Of a DNA stretch of 64,000 nt, positions 11,586-22,150 are shown one piece after another. Below the pieces are notes generated by a model that was given only the letters and a program-made list of their open reading frames with translations, made no database searches and had not been told where the DNA came from. Position numbers and translations under genes: made by a program. The first letter of the stretch is position 1, and every line of letters starts with the position of its first letter. Origin of the DNA: Spizellomyces punctatus DAOM BR117 (taxonomy: Eukaryota > Chytridiomycota > Chytridiomycetes > Spizellomycetales > Spizellomycetaceae); NCBI RefSeq assembly GCF_000182565.1, contig NW_015971537.1, positions 2,019,299 to 2,083,298 on the forward strand, given 5' to 3'.

Positions 11586-13031
11586 TTATAGTAGCACGTC
11601 TTTTGGATCGAGTCCCAGTGCACTGACAATCTCGAGACGGTCTGAATAAAACTGTAGCCCCAGCACAAGCTGACGAACAACACTGACGTTGTGCCGAAGG
11701 GAAGGTCCGAGCAGCTTAAGCACTCGCAGTTTATTCTCTTGAAAGTCAAATTGCTCCAGCATTGCTGTTACGATGTCACCAAGCTGAAGAAGTGTTAGAT
11801 TGCCATTCAGCCGGTTACCCATTCTGATTCCGGCCACATGTACTCACCGTTTCATCTAGTGGCTGGTTTGCTACATTGCTCACAAACTCTTTCAACACCT
11901 CAAGCTTGTCTCTGTCCAATCGTTTCGTCGTCATGGTGCCAAGCATTCTCAACCCTTTACCCGATGGATGTGCGTCTGAGGGACTAAGAGTCGTTGTACT
12001 GCTAATGCGCCCAGACATTTTGCGCATTCTGATCCATCTTCGTCGGCGAACGTAGTGCCCGTAGTTGCATGTACCTGTGAACACTCATTTAGTATCGGAT
12101 CGCTGAATGTGTTTTCTGATGGAAAGGAGCATGTGTATACCTTGCCATTTATCAGAGGAGAATTGGAAACTGTAGCTCCAGCCTGACAGGTATATGGATA
12201 ATGACTGGATTACATCAAGCCCTGATTTGTAGTCTGCGGTTTGTAGTGTTTCTTACCATCTGATATGGATGAAGATGTTCATTAGGTTGCTTGGCCACTG
12301 TGGCAGTCATGCATTTCATACCCGGATCCAGATCTCCATTCATATCAACAATCCAGTTTGATGTCCACTAGATGGCTGACATAAATTAGAACCACGTCTA
12401 AAAGTTATTCAGGGACCATGTCATGTCAGGGCCCCACCTCCCATGAAGCTGGACACTCATATGAGCGGATATCCACCTGGGGCTGCCCTCGTCCGTCAGA
12501 CCACGGTGGTAGGTCTGTAATGGGGAAAATAGTAAGTCAAAGCTTGGATCGCCGGTTTCCATAAACAATGGGGTCTCTGACCTGTTGGCAAAAGGAACTG
12601 CACCAGGAAACAGGTGGCGAATGAGTCAAATGTCATTCATTCAATAGACTCCCGTCTGATGAACGTCAGGCGCACCCGCTCTTACCTTCTTACTAAACTT
12701 GGAATCCCCTGTTATGCACGTTCTGTAGAAACTTTCAGGTCAGGAACACCGGTTAAAAACAAGCAATCGGCAGTTGATTTTCTTACCCTCGCTCGTTTTC
12801 ATACAGAATATCGCATGCAACATCGTTTGGACGTGATGGAAATTTCGGCTGTTGGTGCATCGAAGGGTTATGGATTGGTCTCGAATGGATCTAGCTATGC
12901 GATTCGAGTTACCTTTAAAGCAGCTCGACCAACGCTTGATTGCTGTTGTGATATTGATGACTTCTGACACAAAATAGTGACATTAGCTTAATTTTCATTT
13001 TCAAGGGACTTGGTTTGGCTACCTTTTGCAT
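11586..13031 (-). CDS. Dysferlin-domain (DysF) protein with DUF4476-like C-terminus
   Basis: Ten exons (13031-13023, 12963-12913, 12848-12787, 12722-12686, 12597-12582, 12514-12438, 12367-12322, 12182-12141, 12074-11848, 11783-11586) total 765 nt (254 residues). Residues about 30-140 form a dysferlin domain: ILYENERG, LPTDLPPWSDGRG, SWEWTSNWIVDMNGDLDPGW, then GHYVRRRRWIR. These match the DysFN and DysFC signatures of Pex23/Pex30-type peroxins, TECPR1 and ferlins. After a Ser/Thr-rich linker, the last 80 residues (LDRDKLEVLKEF, QFDFQENKLRVLKLL, LQFYSDRLEIVSAL) resemble the helical DUF4476 domain. I see no transmembrane segment, unlike the membrane-bound Pex30 group. The chosen start gives a 9-nt first exon and could be wrong by a few codons. 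It is head-to-head with ribosomal protein eL21. The biological role is unknown to me. Confidence 0.85.
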
Positions 13032-13362
13032 CGCCGACACAAAACCGAATCCAAAGAACTCTTTACGAACGCTGCATCGGAAAACGCGCTCTCGTCAGAG
13101 GCTTACCTGAACTTCCAAGCCACGCGAACGCCTCACGTGACTTTTCCTTCGCCAATGGGACGTCCATCTGCGCGCGACGACGACGACCGACGAGCTCCAT
13201 TTGCAAATCTCAATAACCGAGGCTTTTTCTTGGTTCGAGACGCTTCCCCTAGACTGTCTTGTGATAAGGTATGGTGACATTTTGCAAAGAAATGATGATA
13301 CAGTTTTTGCAGATTCGATATAGCTGGAAACTGATTTTCAAATACTCAAGCAGTGATCGACA
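13032..13362. promoter_or_regulatory. Divergent promoter with CACGTG (13134-13139)
   Basis: A 331-bp spacer lies between the DysF gene and the ribosomal protein eL21 gene. It contains the 8-bp palindrome TCACGTGA. The open frames in it lack splice support and recognisable motifs, so I treat it as promoter. The function of the motif is inferred. Confidence 0.45.
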
Positions 13363-14186
13363 ATGCCCCACTCATTCGGTACGTCCGGCTATGGAACTGT
13401 CCTCTTATATGGAGTTTTGCATGTCAGCTAGATGAACTGACGGATTGGGCCCATACGTGCAGGTCTTAGGGCGCGCACTAGGCACCTCTTTTCACGGGAC
13501 TTCCGTGCAAAGGGTCCAGTGAAGCTCTCCACTTACTTGAAGACCTACAAGGTTGGCGACATTGTGGATATCAAGGCGAACGGTGCGATTCACAAGGGCA
13601 TGCCCCACAAATTCTACCACGGGTGGGTACTGGAATAGACGGTTATGCGGAAGGTGGAGGAGTATTTTAAGTCCAAAAACCTTCATCGGCAACTAGCAAA
13701 ACCGGTATCATCTACAATGTCACAAAGAGCTCCGTCGGTATCATCATTCACAAGCAGGTCGGCAACCGGTACATTGAAAAGCGTGTCAACATCCGCGTAG
13801 AGCACATCAAGCACTCCAACTGCCGGTTGGATTTCTTGCGCCGCGTGAAGGCTAATGCCGCTGCCAAGAAGGAAGCAAAGGAGAAGGGTGGTGCGTATTG
13901 CGCTATGGCATGGGTCGATATTTCAATGACATGGGTGACGAGTTATGTTGGACTTATGATTTTCGTTCCTTACAGTGTCATTCAACCTCAAGCGTCAACC
14001 TGTTGGCCCTACCAAGGCCCACCATGTTTCGACCAAGAACAACCGCCCGACGACTATCAGCCCTGTGCCATACGAAGGTAAGCATCGATCATGCTTGGCG
14101 AATTTCTTGACCGCATAGGTCAGTGTCACGGTCGCTAATCATGCATATTTCTTATGTTGTGCTTGAAATGTTTAGCTCTTGTGTAA
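13363..14186 (+). CDS. RPL21: 60S ribosomal protein eL21
   Basis: Cytosolic large-subunit ribosomal protein. Exons 13363-13378, 13463-13622, 13697-13890, 13976-14077 and 14176-14186 total 483 nt, giving 160 residues, the canonical eL21 length. The sequence opens [15 protein letters not shown], continues through [33 protein letters not shown] and [11 protein letters not shown], and ends SPVPYEALV. The last exon holds only 11 nt of coding sequence, including the stop. Short terminal exons and an intron a few codons after the start are common in fungal ribosomal protein genes. Confidence 0.97.
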
Positions 14187-14624
14187 ACCTTTTTCATCTG
14201 GCAATATATCGGACCTTGTATCTACTATTTTGTATTGGAACGTTGTTCTGCTGTTTCAACTTGGCCCATCATCATATGTTTGCATGACCAGGACTAGGAC
14301 TGATGAACAAAGGGTGAAAGAGTGCTTGCCAACATTATAATGACACACAGCGAGTGCTTTTGCCTGCACCTTCTCAAAAGATTGCTGGTTTGATAAGCCC
14401 GTTACTTGCATCTGGCTGAATATTTTTTAAGGTTTAAAAGTCCAAATTGACATGAAAGTGGATGACATAACCTCTAGTGGCTTAGCACAAGATCTATGAA
14501 GTCAACTCCCGCTCGCGGAACCATAGCCCTTTTTTTCCTCTGGCTGTCAAGCCCATAGTTTCTATTCCATCGCTGTTTCATTACGGTCTCTTGGAAAGTT
14601 AATCGCACGGGGATTTAGATTAGC
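14187..14624. other. Intergenic, 438 bp
   Basis: This region is the 3' flank of the eL21 gene and the 5' flank of the CSC1-like channel gene, both on the plus strand. No exon, tRNA or repeat was recognised. Confidence 0.5.
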
Positions 14625-17600
14625 ATGTCGACTCCAACCAATGAAACAAATACTCCTCCCTCACCCTCACTCCCAACCGTTGGCGTTCTCCCCACACCTA
14701 TATACTACGTTGCGGATCCCTCCATCAGCGGAGCATGGCTTTGGTTTGGTATTGCTTCGGCGGTAACAGTAGTATGTGTTCTCGTCTACGAACTCATACG
14801 GCGAAGACACGGACTGCGGAGAGTATTGTATACACGGGTTGCGACAAACAGGTTTGCATCAAGATGGAAGTCGTGCTGGAGTATGTCCTCACCGTTCTTT
14901 CCGCTCGGGTAGACGCGAGACTCCTCCTATACCAATGGGCAAATTTGGATGGCTTAAACCCGTCAGAGACCTTCCGGAAAGCTACATTGCGGAGAATGTG
15001 GGACTGGATGCCGTAATGTACGTCATAGCTTTTGTTCACAGACGGGAGGTGTCATGGTCTCGGGAAAGACCAGCCAACTTATTATTTATCCGAATTTCAG
15101 GTTCCTCCGGTTTCTTCGCATGTGTTGCTTTATAATAATCGGGTTGATATGCGTCCTGATCCCAATCCTGATTCCCGTAAACGTCATGTCAAATCCCCCA
15201 GATTCAGAATCAAGAAGCAGTGTCAATTCCACGTCAGGCAGATTTTATTTTGGAAAGGAATCGCTCGAGAGATACTCGTTTTCAAGCGTTCCTCCAGGTT
15301 CAAGCTTTCTGTGGGCGCATATCGTGTGCGCGTACTTTGTCTCTGCCGTAACATACTACTTTTTGTTTACATCTTACCGTGACTATGCACGCTTGGCGGC
15401 AAGCTACATTCATGAAGACACTGGAGTCATGACGAAAAGAACCCCAGAGTGGCGAAAAGGGGAGCTGGTTCAGCTACGTACGATTCTTGTTCAAAACATA
15501 CCGGACGAGCTGCAGCGCGACGACAAACTGAAAGCATGGTTTGAATCATTGGAAATTGGAGAAGTGGAAGCAGCAACATTGGATCGGGATGCAGGAAATC
15601 GACTACTTCGCCTAGCGAAACAAAGGGAAAGGGCACTGAAGAAGCTGGAGAGGAGTTATGTGAAATGGTTGGTCAACATTGACATTGAGAGAACAAAGCG
15701 GAAAGGGGGAAAGGTGTGGATGTATACGCCGGGGAGATTGCTGCGACTCCATTCAGCAAAGCTGGATCTGGCGGAAATAGGGATCGATGAGTTGACGCTG
15801 GAACGACTGCGACCCGTTCGCAGAAAGCAAAGGACGAGGGGAAAGTCATCCAGTTGGTCGTTTGGCACCGGCAGCGATGAAATCGATTATTTTACGAAAA
15901 AGCTCACCGATTTAACGGTGCAACTAAAGCATTTAAGACAAATCGGAAAGGGAGATCCAGGGGCCGTCTATCGTGATCCGAAAACTGTGGTACCAACGGC
16001 GGCAGCATTTGTGACATTCCGCACGCAACGTGCGGCCCAGCTTGCAGTTCAAGTTCTGCTGAGAGGATCAGATAATTATTGGTCAATGTCAATAAGACTG
16101 GCACCTGCAGTACAGGATGTCTTGTGGGAGAATATCTCGCTTCCAGCCTGGCGTCGCGAATTGCAGAGCTGGAGTATCACCGTGCTTTCGTGTCTCTTTT
16201 CCTTTTTCTGGATCGTCCCAACGTCTCTTATTGCGTCCCTAACGAGTCTGGACTCCCTCGCAAAAGTACCAGCGTTCGAAAAAATGGTCACCAATATTGC
16301 AAAGTCTCCCCAACTCTACTTTTTGATCAAGACCGTCGGTCCACCGTTAGTTGTAAACAGTTTTAATCTCATCGTTCCGTTTATTCTCGAGTGTAGGTTG
16401 AGCATCTTCAAATTTGCTTTCTTCTGACAATTTCGCTGATCCGTTTCTCAGGGATGTCCTACCGCCAAGGAATTGAATCGAATTCACACGTAGAAAGAGC
16501 GACAATGTCGAAATACTTTTTCTTCCTCTTCTTCAACATATTTTTCGTTTTTACACTTGCCCAAACCATTTTCAGAGTGGTGGGAGAATTTTTGCAAAAT
16601 CCTATATCCATTATCAATTTGGCTGTGGAGGTTTTACCACAAGGGGCTACATTCTTCATTAATTACGTAGGTGACATTGAGGTGTGGTTGAATGAATGAT
16701 CAGTAACTCTAACCGCATGGCGGCTTTCCGGTTTACGCTTTAGATTATCCTCAACCTGATGTTATTCCCTCTGGAACTCTTGCGTCCGGGTATTATGGTG
16801 CTCATGTTTCTTGGACGATGGTTGATAAAAACACCACGAGAGTTCCATGAGCTCAGCATTTATTCAAGCTATCTCAATTATGGTACGGACTTGTGAATGC
16901 ATGCTTCATTGTTAGCGCTGTCTCGTATTTTAACTCTGTCGGTTCTTATGTGCACCATAGGCATGTTATATCCCATGCACGTATTGATCTTTATCATCGT
17001 TATATGCTACTCTATCATTGCGCCGTTAATTCTTCTTCCTGGTGCCATTTACTTTGCGCTCGGCTGGGTTGTTTACCGGAATCAGCTGCTCTTTGTGTAT
17101 GTGAAAGAGTGGGAAAGTTTTGGTCAGCATTGGGTCATGGCATTCAAAAGGTGTGTTACGGGATTGGGTGTGATGCAGGTCCTGTTGGCTGGAATGCTGG
17201 CCGTCAAGAATGGTGAGTTGTTTCAACTTATACGTTTCATAGATCTTTTTTTTTTCAAACCGCTTTCGTTCACAGCGCCGACACCATCCGCTCTCTGCAT
17301 TCCTTTGATTATCATGACGATAATTTTTTATGTGTACTGTCGAAAAGTCTTTGAAAAGCAAACGTACCTCGTTCCTTTGGACCAATTTACATGGTCTGCT
17401 CGCAAAGAGAAAGCCCAAACACAACCGGTAAACGACATAGGTTTTCAAACGGCGTCGCAGCCTTCATTACTTGCGCCGCCGTCGGTTACGGAAACATTGG
17501 ATCAGCCGCGGCGAAGCGGGCAGCACTCCATTGCTCCAACAGACCTGTCAGATGAAGGAAGCAGCGCTAGACGACCATCCCTTGCAGCTTCGTCGACTGC

Positions 17601-18246
17601 AGCAGCTCCCACAGATGACCCCTACCCACCAATGGATATCGTAACCTCTGCAGAACAGCACGCATTGGAACGTTATCCGACAAGCTACTTGAACCCAATG
17701 CTCTCGAAACCTCTGCCAAGGCCATGGGTACCGGTCTCGATTGCAGAATGGTGGGGACGGCTGCCTCAATTTTCTTCGAGGCACAAGAAAGCAACAAATT
17801 CATCCGAGATACCGAGGGACAGTATGCAATCCACTCGCTCAACTGTCGAGCAATTGCAAAACCGCCGACCGAGCACTTACGCTAAATTGAAGAAGCCTGG
17901 AATACAAGCCGCGGCAACAGCGGGTGCGATAGCCTTGGCTGTGGGCGCGCCCAGTCGGTTGAGCGAGGAGCCACCTGTTCATGATTTTCCATCACAATAC
18001 AACAAAGAGGCCGCCCAAGAAGAATCGGATGCATGTGTACCAGCTCTCCACGTTGAAGCTGCCGAGGACGAAGATGGTACAATACCAATTGAGATGTTGC
18101 CAATGGCTGAGGTTCAACCAAAAGAGTTCATGAGAGTTGAGGAGGGTAATGAGGATGACGTAGAAAAAGGGATGGCCCCATCCGCCTCAGAAAGTAGTAT
18201 GGCGCGGTTGGTAAAAGATACATGGGACTTGGAAGAAGAGGGGTGA
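14625..18246 (+). CDS. CSC1/OSCA-like cation channel (RSN1/DUF221 family)
   Basis: Polytopic membrane protein of the calcium-permeable osmosensitive/mechanosensitive channel family. Exons 14625-14851, 14914-15017, 15101-16393, 16452-16666, 16744-16882, 16961-17212 and 17276-18246 total 3201 nt (1066 residues). The layout is typical: N-terminal membrane segments (AWLWFGIASAVTVVCVLVY), the linker GWLKPVRDLPESYIAENVGLD, a long cytosolic domain that includes LVQNIPDELQRD and AFVTFRTQRAAQ, then the RSN1 7TM core, which includes GMSYRQGIESNSHVERATMS and many hydrophobic helices. The tail is long, acidic and Pro/Ser-rich. Cell location (plasma membrane or endomembrane) cannot be read from the sequence. 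Confidence 0.93.
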
Positions 18247-18316
18247 TCATAGTTCTTGCATAAGACATCATAAGTATTATTCTAGTTTTTTTTTTTTAAT
18301 TTATTTCATTTTCATG

Positions 18317-19466
18317 CTACAAGTCCACCGTTGGTTTCTCTTTGAATTTCTTGGCTGCTCGCTCTCCTGCTCGTGTTCGAAACTGGTTTCCATAAAGAGT
18401 AAAGAGATTGGTATTGACTTGAAATGTGAAGACGTTGTTTCGCTTGGGTATAACTTAAGCAGGAAATTAGATTGGTTTGTTGGTTCCAGCGATCAAGAAA
18501 CGGGTATAGTCGTACTTTTCATGCAGTCGTCCTTTGTAATAATGTAGAACATGTTTTCCGTTTCTTTTATCACGATTCCGGATATGCCAATGTAAGTGGG
18601 GCATTTTGACTTTGCGACTGTCCAGATACTTTGCGTCAGCAAGTGATAAGGTTGAGAGAGAGCGATATCATAAGAAATGCCGCACCTGTGAGCAATGCTC
18701 CATGATAATCGGCTTTCATCATTCTGGGAAGAATTATCCCAGGTTGCGATGATTTGTCGAAAAGGTCATTGATGTATCCTTGCCAGAGGTTGTGCAGCGG
18801 GACATACAATGCGTACCTATTGATAAACAGAGACTGCCGGTATCAAATAGTGACACTCACCAAACTTGCAAAAGGTCTTGACTCACTTTTGCGCCTCCAC
18901 AGGAACATCCCACACGCCCGTCTCCTTCCTCTCTTTTGCCGACATACGCTTGGTCTTCCTTTTTCTCTTCATTTCATCCTTTTTTGATCTGCGTTGCTGT
19001 CTGATCGAGTCAGATGCTGGTGGGTTATCAACGAGTAATACTTTGTTCTTGACTTTTGTTTCGTAGTTGAGGGAAGCATTTTGATTTGATGCGACTATTG
19101 ATTGGACAAAATTTGGTGTGAATGGTGTTGGAATGGCTGCATGGGTGACCTGGTAAAATCAGGTTTTAGGAATGTCACGGAGCGGCGAAAAAGGAAAGTG
19201 AAGTCTCACATCGGTGGGCACAGATGGATCTGAGGTGAGACCTATTGGTAGAGGCTCGTACATTGGCCCGGTTGCGTCGGGATTTGTAGAGAGATGCTGG
19301 TTTTGAGCGACTGCTTGCACCAACGTCAACGTCAGGTTACTACTCCATGTCAAGGAACGTGCAGTATATACACTATACCTTCATTCTTTCGTTGTCTTTT
19401 TTCTTGCAGTCTCGGCACCGGAGTCCCTGACGAGGAGGACGGGGCAGCTTTTCGTTTTGGGGGCAT
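18317..19466 (-). CDS. POP4: RNase P/MRP subunit Pop4 (Rpp29)
   Basis: Protein subunit of the nuclear tRNA-processing enzyme RNase P and of RNase MRP. Six exons (19466-19379, 19313-19210, 19149-18887, 18816-18686, 18617-18516, 18453-18317) total 825 nt (274 residues). After a basic MPPKRKA start and a linker come the family motifs: KRMSAKERKETGVWDVP, YALYVPLHNLWQGYINDLF, ADYHGALLTVAKSKCPTYIG, GIVIKETENMFYIITKDD, then IIPKRNNVFTF and a GNQFRTRAGERAAKKFK ending. These cover the whole Rpp29 Sm-like barrel. No long open frame exposes this gene because the exons are short. The 3' end is only 70 bp from the convergent channel gene. Confidence 0.94.
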
Positions 19467-20099
19467 TTTCTAAACAGTATGCAATTTGGTCAAGAATTGG
19501 ATTGGGAAATGGAGATGCTGGCAGTGGTCATGTGACTACACAACTGGCAAGAGTTCAAAAGCCTTCAGCTAGGGATTTGACTAAATTCTACAATCTTCGA
19601 CCGACCAAAGTTTAGACGGCACATAGCTGCATATTAACAAGAGGCGGATGTATCTGTTTAGGATTTTATTTGGGATTCAGTCTTTTTTCTGATCTAATTT
19701 GCAAAAGGACGAGAACGGATAATGTCCTAGATTCTAAATAGAGTAATGATGATGGAAGGGACGGCAGTCACTTTATTGTCGCTGCCGATAGAGTAATATC
19801 CCTATCGTTGCGAATGGACATTCCGCGAGGCGCTGCATTTTAAAAAGTTGTTTCTATCAACATCCAACACGAGTGTGCATTGAAATGGGCACACAGAAGC
19901 TCATGACCGGAAACGGCGTTTGTTTCTTTTCTGGCTTCGATACGAATATAACCTGGAGCTGCGTGAGCTTGCTGACCTTTGTTTTCTCGCCAATGACTGT
20001 CTCCCTTTGTTAGGAGGTCAAAATCCCAGTCCAGCTGTGATGGTCCCAAATGGATCCTTTGGGCAGTCGCCTTGCGTTTATAAAGTTGCGTCGCGGGCA
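19467..20099. other. Intergenic, 633 bp, with an unsupported open frame
   Basis: This spacer lies upstream of POP4 and downstream of the small gene at 20100-20436. A minus-strand open frame of 87 codons (19840-20105) overlaps the stop of that small gene in another frame. It has no recognised motif, and I regard it as probable untranslated or non-coding sequence. Nothing else was recognised. Confidence 0.4.
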
Positions 20100-20436
20100 T
20101 CATAATGTGGTCTCCAATTCTGGCGTCAGCGTATGAATCTTTGTACTATCCTGATACAGAAAGTACCGTATAGACAGCATATTGTCAAGGCGACCGTACG
20201 ATCCAAACGACAAGTGCCTGTTGTCAGTCAACGTGAAGTATATTCGATATGCAAAGGCAAGAACACTTTTAATTGGGAAATGTTCCTAATGTTGGCCTTA
20301 GATAGTCACCGAAGCACATGTCGCACTGATGCGCATCCAATCTAGTCAGGATCTGCATATGCGATTCCGGGATGTTGGCAGCATAACATCCAAACCGGAA
20401 CCCTCCAAACTCTTCATGAAGCCATGTACAGCGCAT
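20100..20436 (-). CDS. Small unrecognised protein, two exons
   Basis: Exons 20436-20318 and 20265-20100 join in phase (AT|gt...ag|T, a 52-nt intron) to give 285 nt, 94 residues. The sequence is protein-like: it opens MRCTWLHEEFGGFRFGCY, continues ANIPESHMQILTRLDAHQCD, and has FTLTDNRHLSFGSYGRLDN and RYFLYQDSTKIHTLTPELE near the end. The mix of aromatic, charged and hydrophobic residues is unlike random translation. I do not recognise the family. The first exon could be preceded by others, since the frame is open a few codons upstream of the chosen ATG. It sits head-to-head with ketopantoate hydroxymethyltransferase, sharing a promoter that has an X-box-like site. Confidence 0.5.
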
Positions 20437-20607
20437 TGCGTGGCATGCTACAGATTTTTTGGAAGGAGTCAGAGGAAATGTTGAGATGCTGATCTTTTAT
20501 TGAAAATCCGCCAAATGCCATCGGAGCTTCGACCAAAGCCTCGTATTAAAAAAACTTTGTTGAATTAATTTAGTAATTAATTTAAGCAAATTAATTGTGG
20601 CTCAACT

Positions 20608-20620
20608 GTTGCCATGACAA
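20608..20620. promoter_or_regulatory. X-box-like site GTTGCCATGACAA
   Basis: This is a close match to the RFX X-box (GTTGCCATGGCAAC), with one half-site degenerate. It lies in the promoter between the small gene at 20100-20436 and ketopantoate hydroxymethyltransferase, next to a strongly AT-rich stretch (20545-20597). Confidence 0.45.
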
Positions 20621-20737
20621 AATGACTAGGGTGAATCATCCTGCTGCTCATTCGAACTGTGGTGTAGCCCGTCGGCGAGGGTGGTCCATTTGAACGTAGC
20701 AGCGAGACGAGCTCCCAATTATCCAGCACCCGGTGGA

Positions 20738-21975
20738 ATGACATCAATGGCTTTTCATTACAGTCCTCTAGCGCGAAGCGCCGTCAGGCTAACGAACCGA
20801 GCCTTCCATGTGTCTCCTTGCAAGAGTAGAATGCCCGCATGTGTCCGATCGTACAGTTCCTACCCAGGTCCTACCGAGAGGTTCTCCACTTGTTCATTTG
20901 TTATTTTAAAGAAAGGATATTAAATAATGTGTTGATATTTGTACATCCAAAAGCTCATCGGACCACAAATCCCGCAAAAAAGTAACTCTGACAACTCTCG
21001 AGCGGACATACCGTCGGCAGGTCCCGATAACAGTTATGACCGCCCACGACTACCCTTCTGCCGTATTTGTGGATAAATCCGGGATTGATATGTGCCTTGT
21101 TGGAGATTCATTAGCGATGGTTGCATTGGGATACGACAACACCAATCGGATCACCCTCGATGTGAGAATTAAGACGGCCCCTCTTACCAGTAACCTCATG
21201 GTATTCACGTTCTCTTCTCCCACAGGAAATGCTACATCACTGCCGTGCAGTAGCTCGTGGAAGTAAGCATCCCTTTCTAGTAGGCGATCTTCCTTTCGGA
21301 TCATATGAAGCCTCTCCATCCCACGCCCTGTCATCGTCAATCCGCATGATTCGAGAGGGTCACATGGAAGCCGTTAAACTGGAAGGCGGCGTAGAAATGG
21401 CAGAAACCATTCACAAAATTACATCAGTAGGAATTCCGGTTCTCGGTCATGTGGGTCTGACACCACAGCGCGCTGCCGCGCTGGGTGGCTTCAGAGTGCA
21501 AGGAAAGACGATGGAAAAGGCCAAGAAGCTGATTGAGGATGCTTTGGCCGTGCAGGAAGCAGGTGCATTTGCAATTGTATTGGAGGCCGTCCCGGAAGTA
21601 GTCGCCAAGGAGATTACCAACAGCCTGAAAGTGCCGACTATTGGGATTGGTGCCGGAGCAGGCTGTTCCGGCCAGGTGCTGGTGCAACTTGATATGTTGG
21701 GAGTTTATGACAAACTTATGCCAAAGTATGGTTCAGTTAAGCGAGCAGACCTATAATCTGTGAAGCACATGTATCCTAACAGGCGTTTTGACAGATTTTG
21801 CAAACTGTACGCTGAGGTGGGCAAGGCGACAATTGCTGGCCTTGAACAGTACGTTCAAGAGGTCAAGAATGGGTCATTCCCTGAATCTGGCACGCACACA
21901 TATCCGATGGAAAAGGGCGAAGAGGAAAAGTTTTTGAAATGGATCAGCGAGGAGAAAAGAGACTGCTTAAAATAG
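20738..21975 (+). CDS. ECM31: Ketopantoate hydroxymethyltransferase (PanB type)
   Basis: Converts 2-oxoisovalerate plus methylene-tetrahydrofolate to ketopantoate, the first committed step of pantothenate and CoA synthesis. Exons 20738-20880, 20954-21161, 21226-21725 and 21783-21975 total 1044 nt (347 residues). Family motifs are present in order: [57 protein letters not shown] and [17 protein letters not shown]. The N-terminal 45 residues are rich in Arg, Ser and Ala with no acidic residue until GPTE, which fits a mitochondrial presequence, as proposed for fungal PanB. The first donor (AG|gttctc) is weak, so the exon 1/2 junction is the least certain part. It is convergent with ORC2. Confidence 0.95.
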
Positions 21976-22038
21976 GGAGTGCGACTACTCTCATATAGAC
22001 GATTTGTTTAAGAGTAGATAGAGGGCAGCAGTGGCTAC

Positions 22039-22150
22039 NNNNNNNNNNNNNNNNNNNNNNNNNNNNNNNNNNNNNNNNNNNNNNNNNNNNNNNNNNNNNN
22101 NNNNNNNNNNNNNNNNNNNNNNNNNNNNNNNNNNNNNNNNNNNNNNNNNN
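22039..22150. other. Assembly gap (112 Ns)
   Basis: A run of unknown bases. It falls at the 3' end of ORC2, between ORC2 and the convergent ketopantoate hydroxymethyltransferase gene, so the C-terminus of ORC2 cannot be read. Confidence 0.99.

Noticed and set aside
12614-12967. Plus-strand 117-codon frame upstream of eL21
   Set aside because: It lies antisense to exons of the DysF gene, which have domain and splice support.
19840-20105. 87-codon minus-strand frame (MMPATQLYKRKATAQRI...)
   Set aside because: It overlaps the end of a better-supported spliced gene in another frame and has no recognised motif or splice partner.
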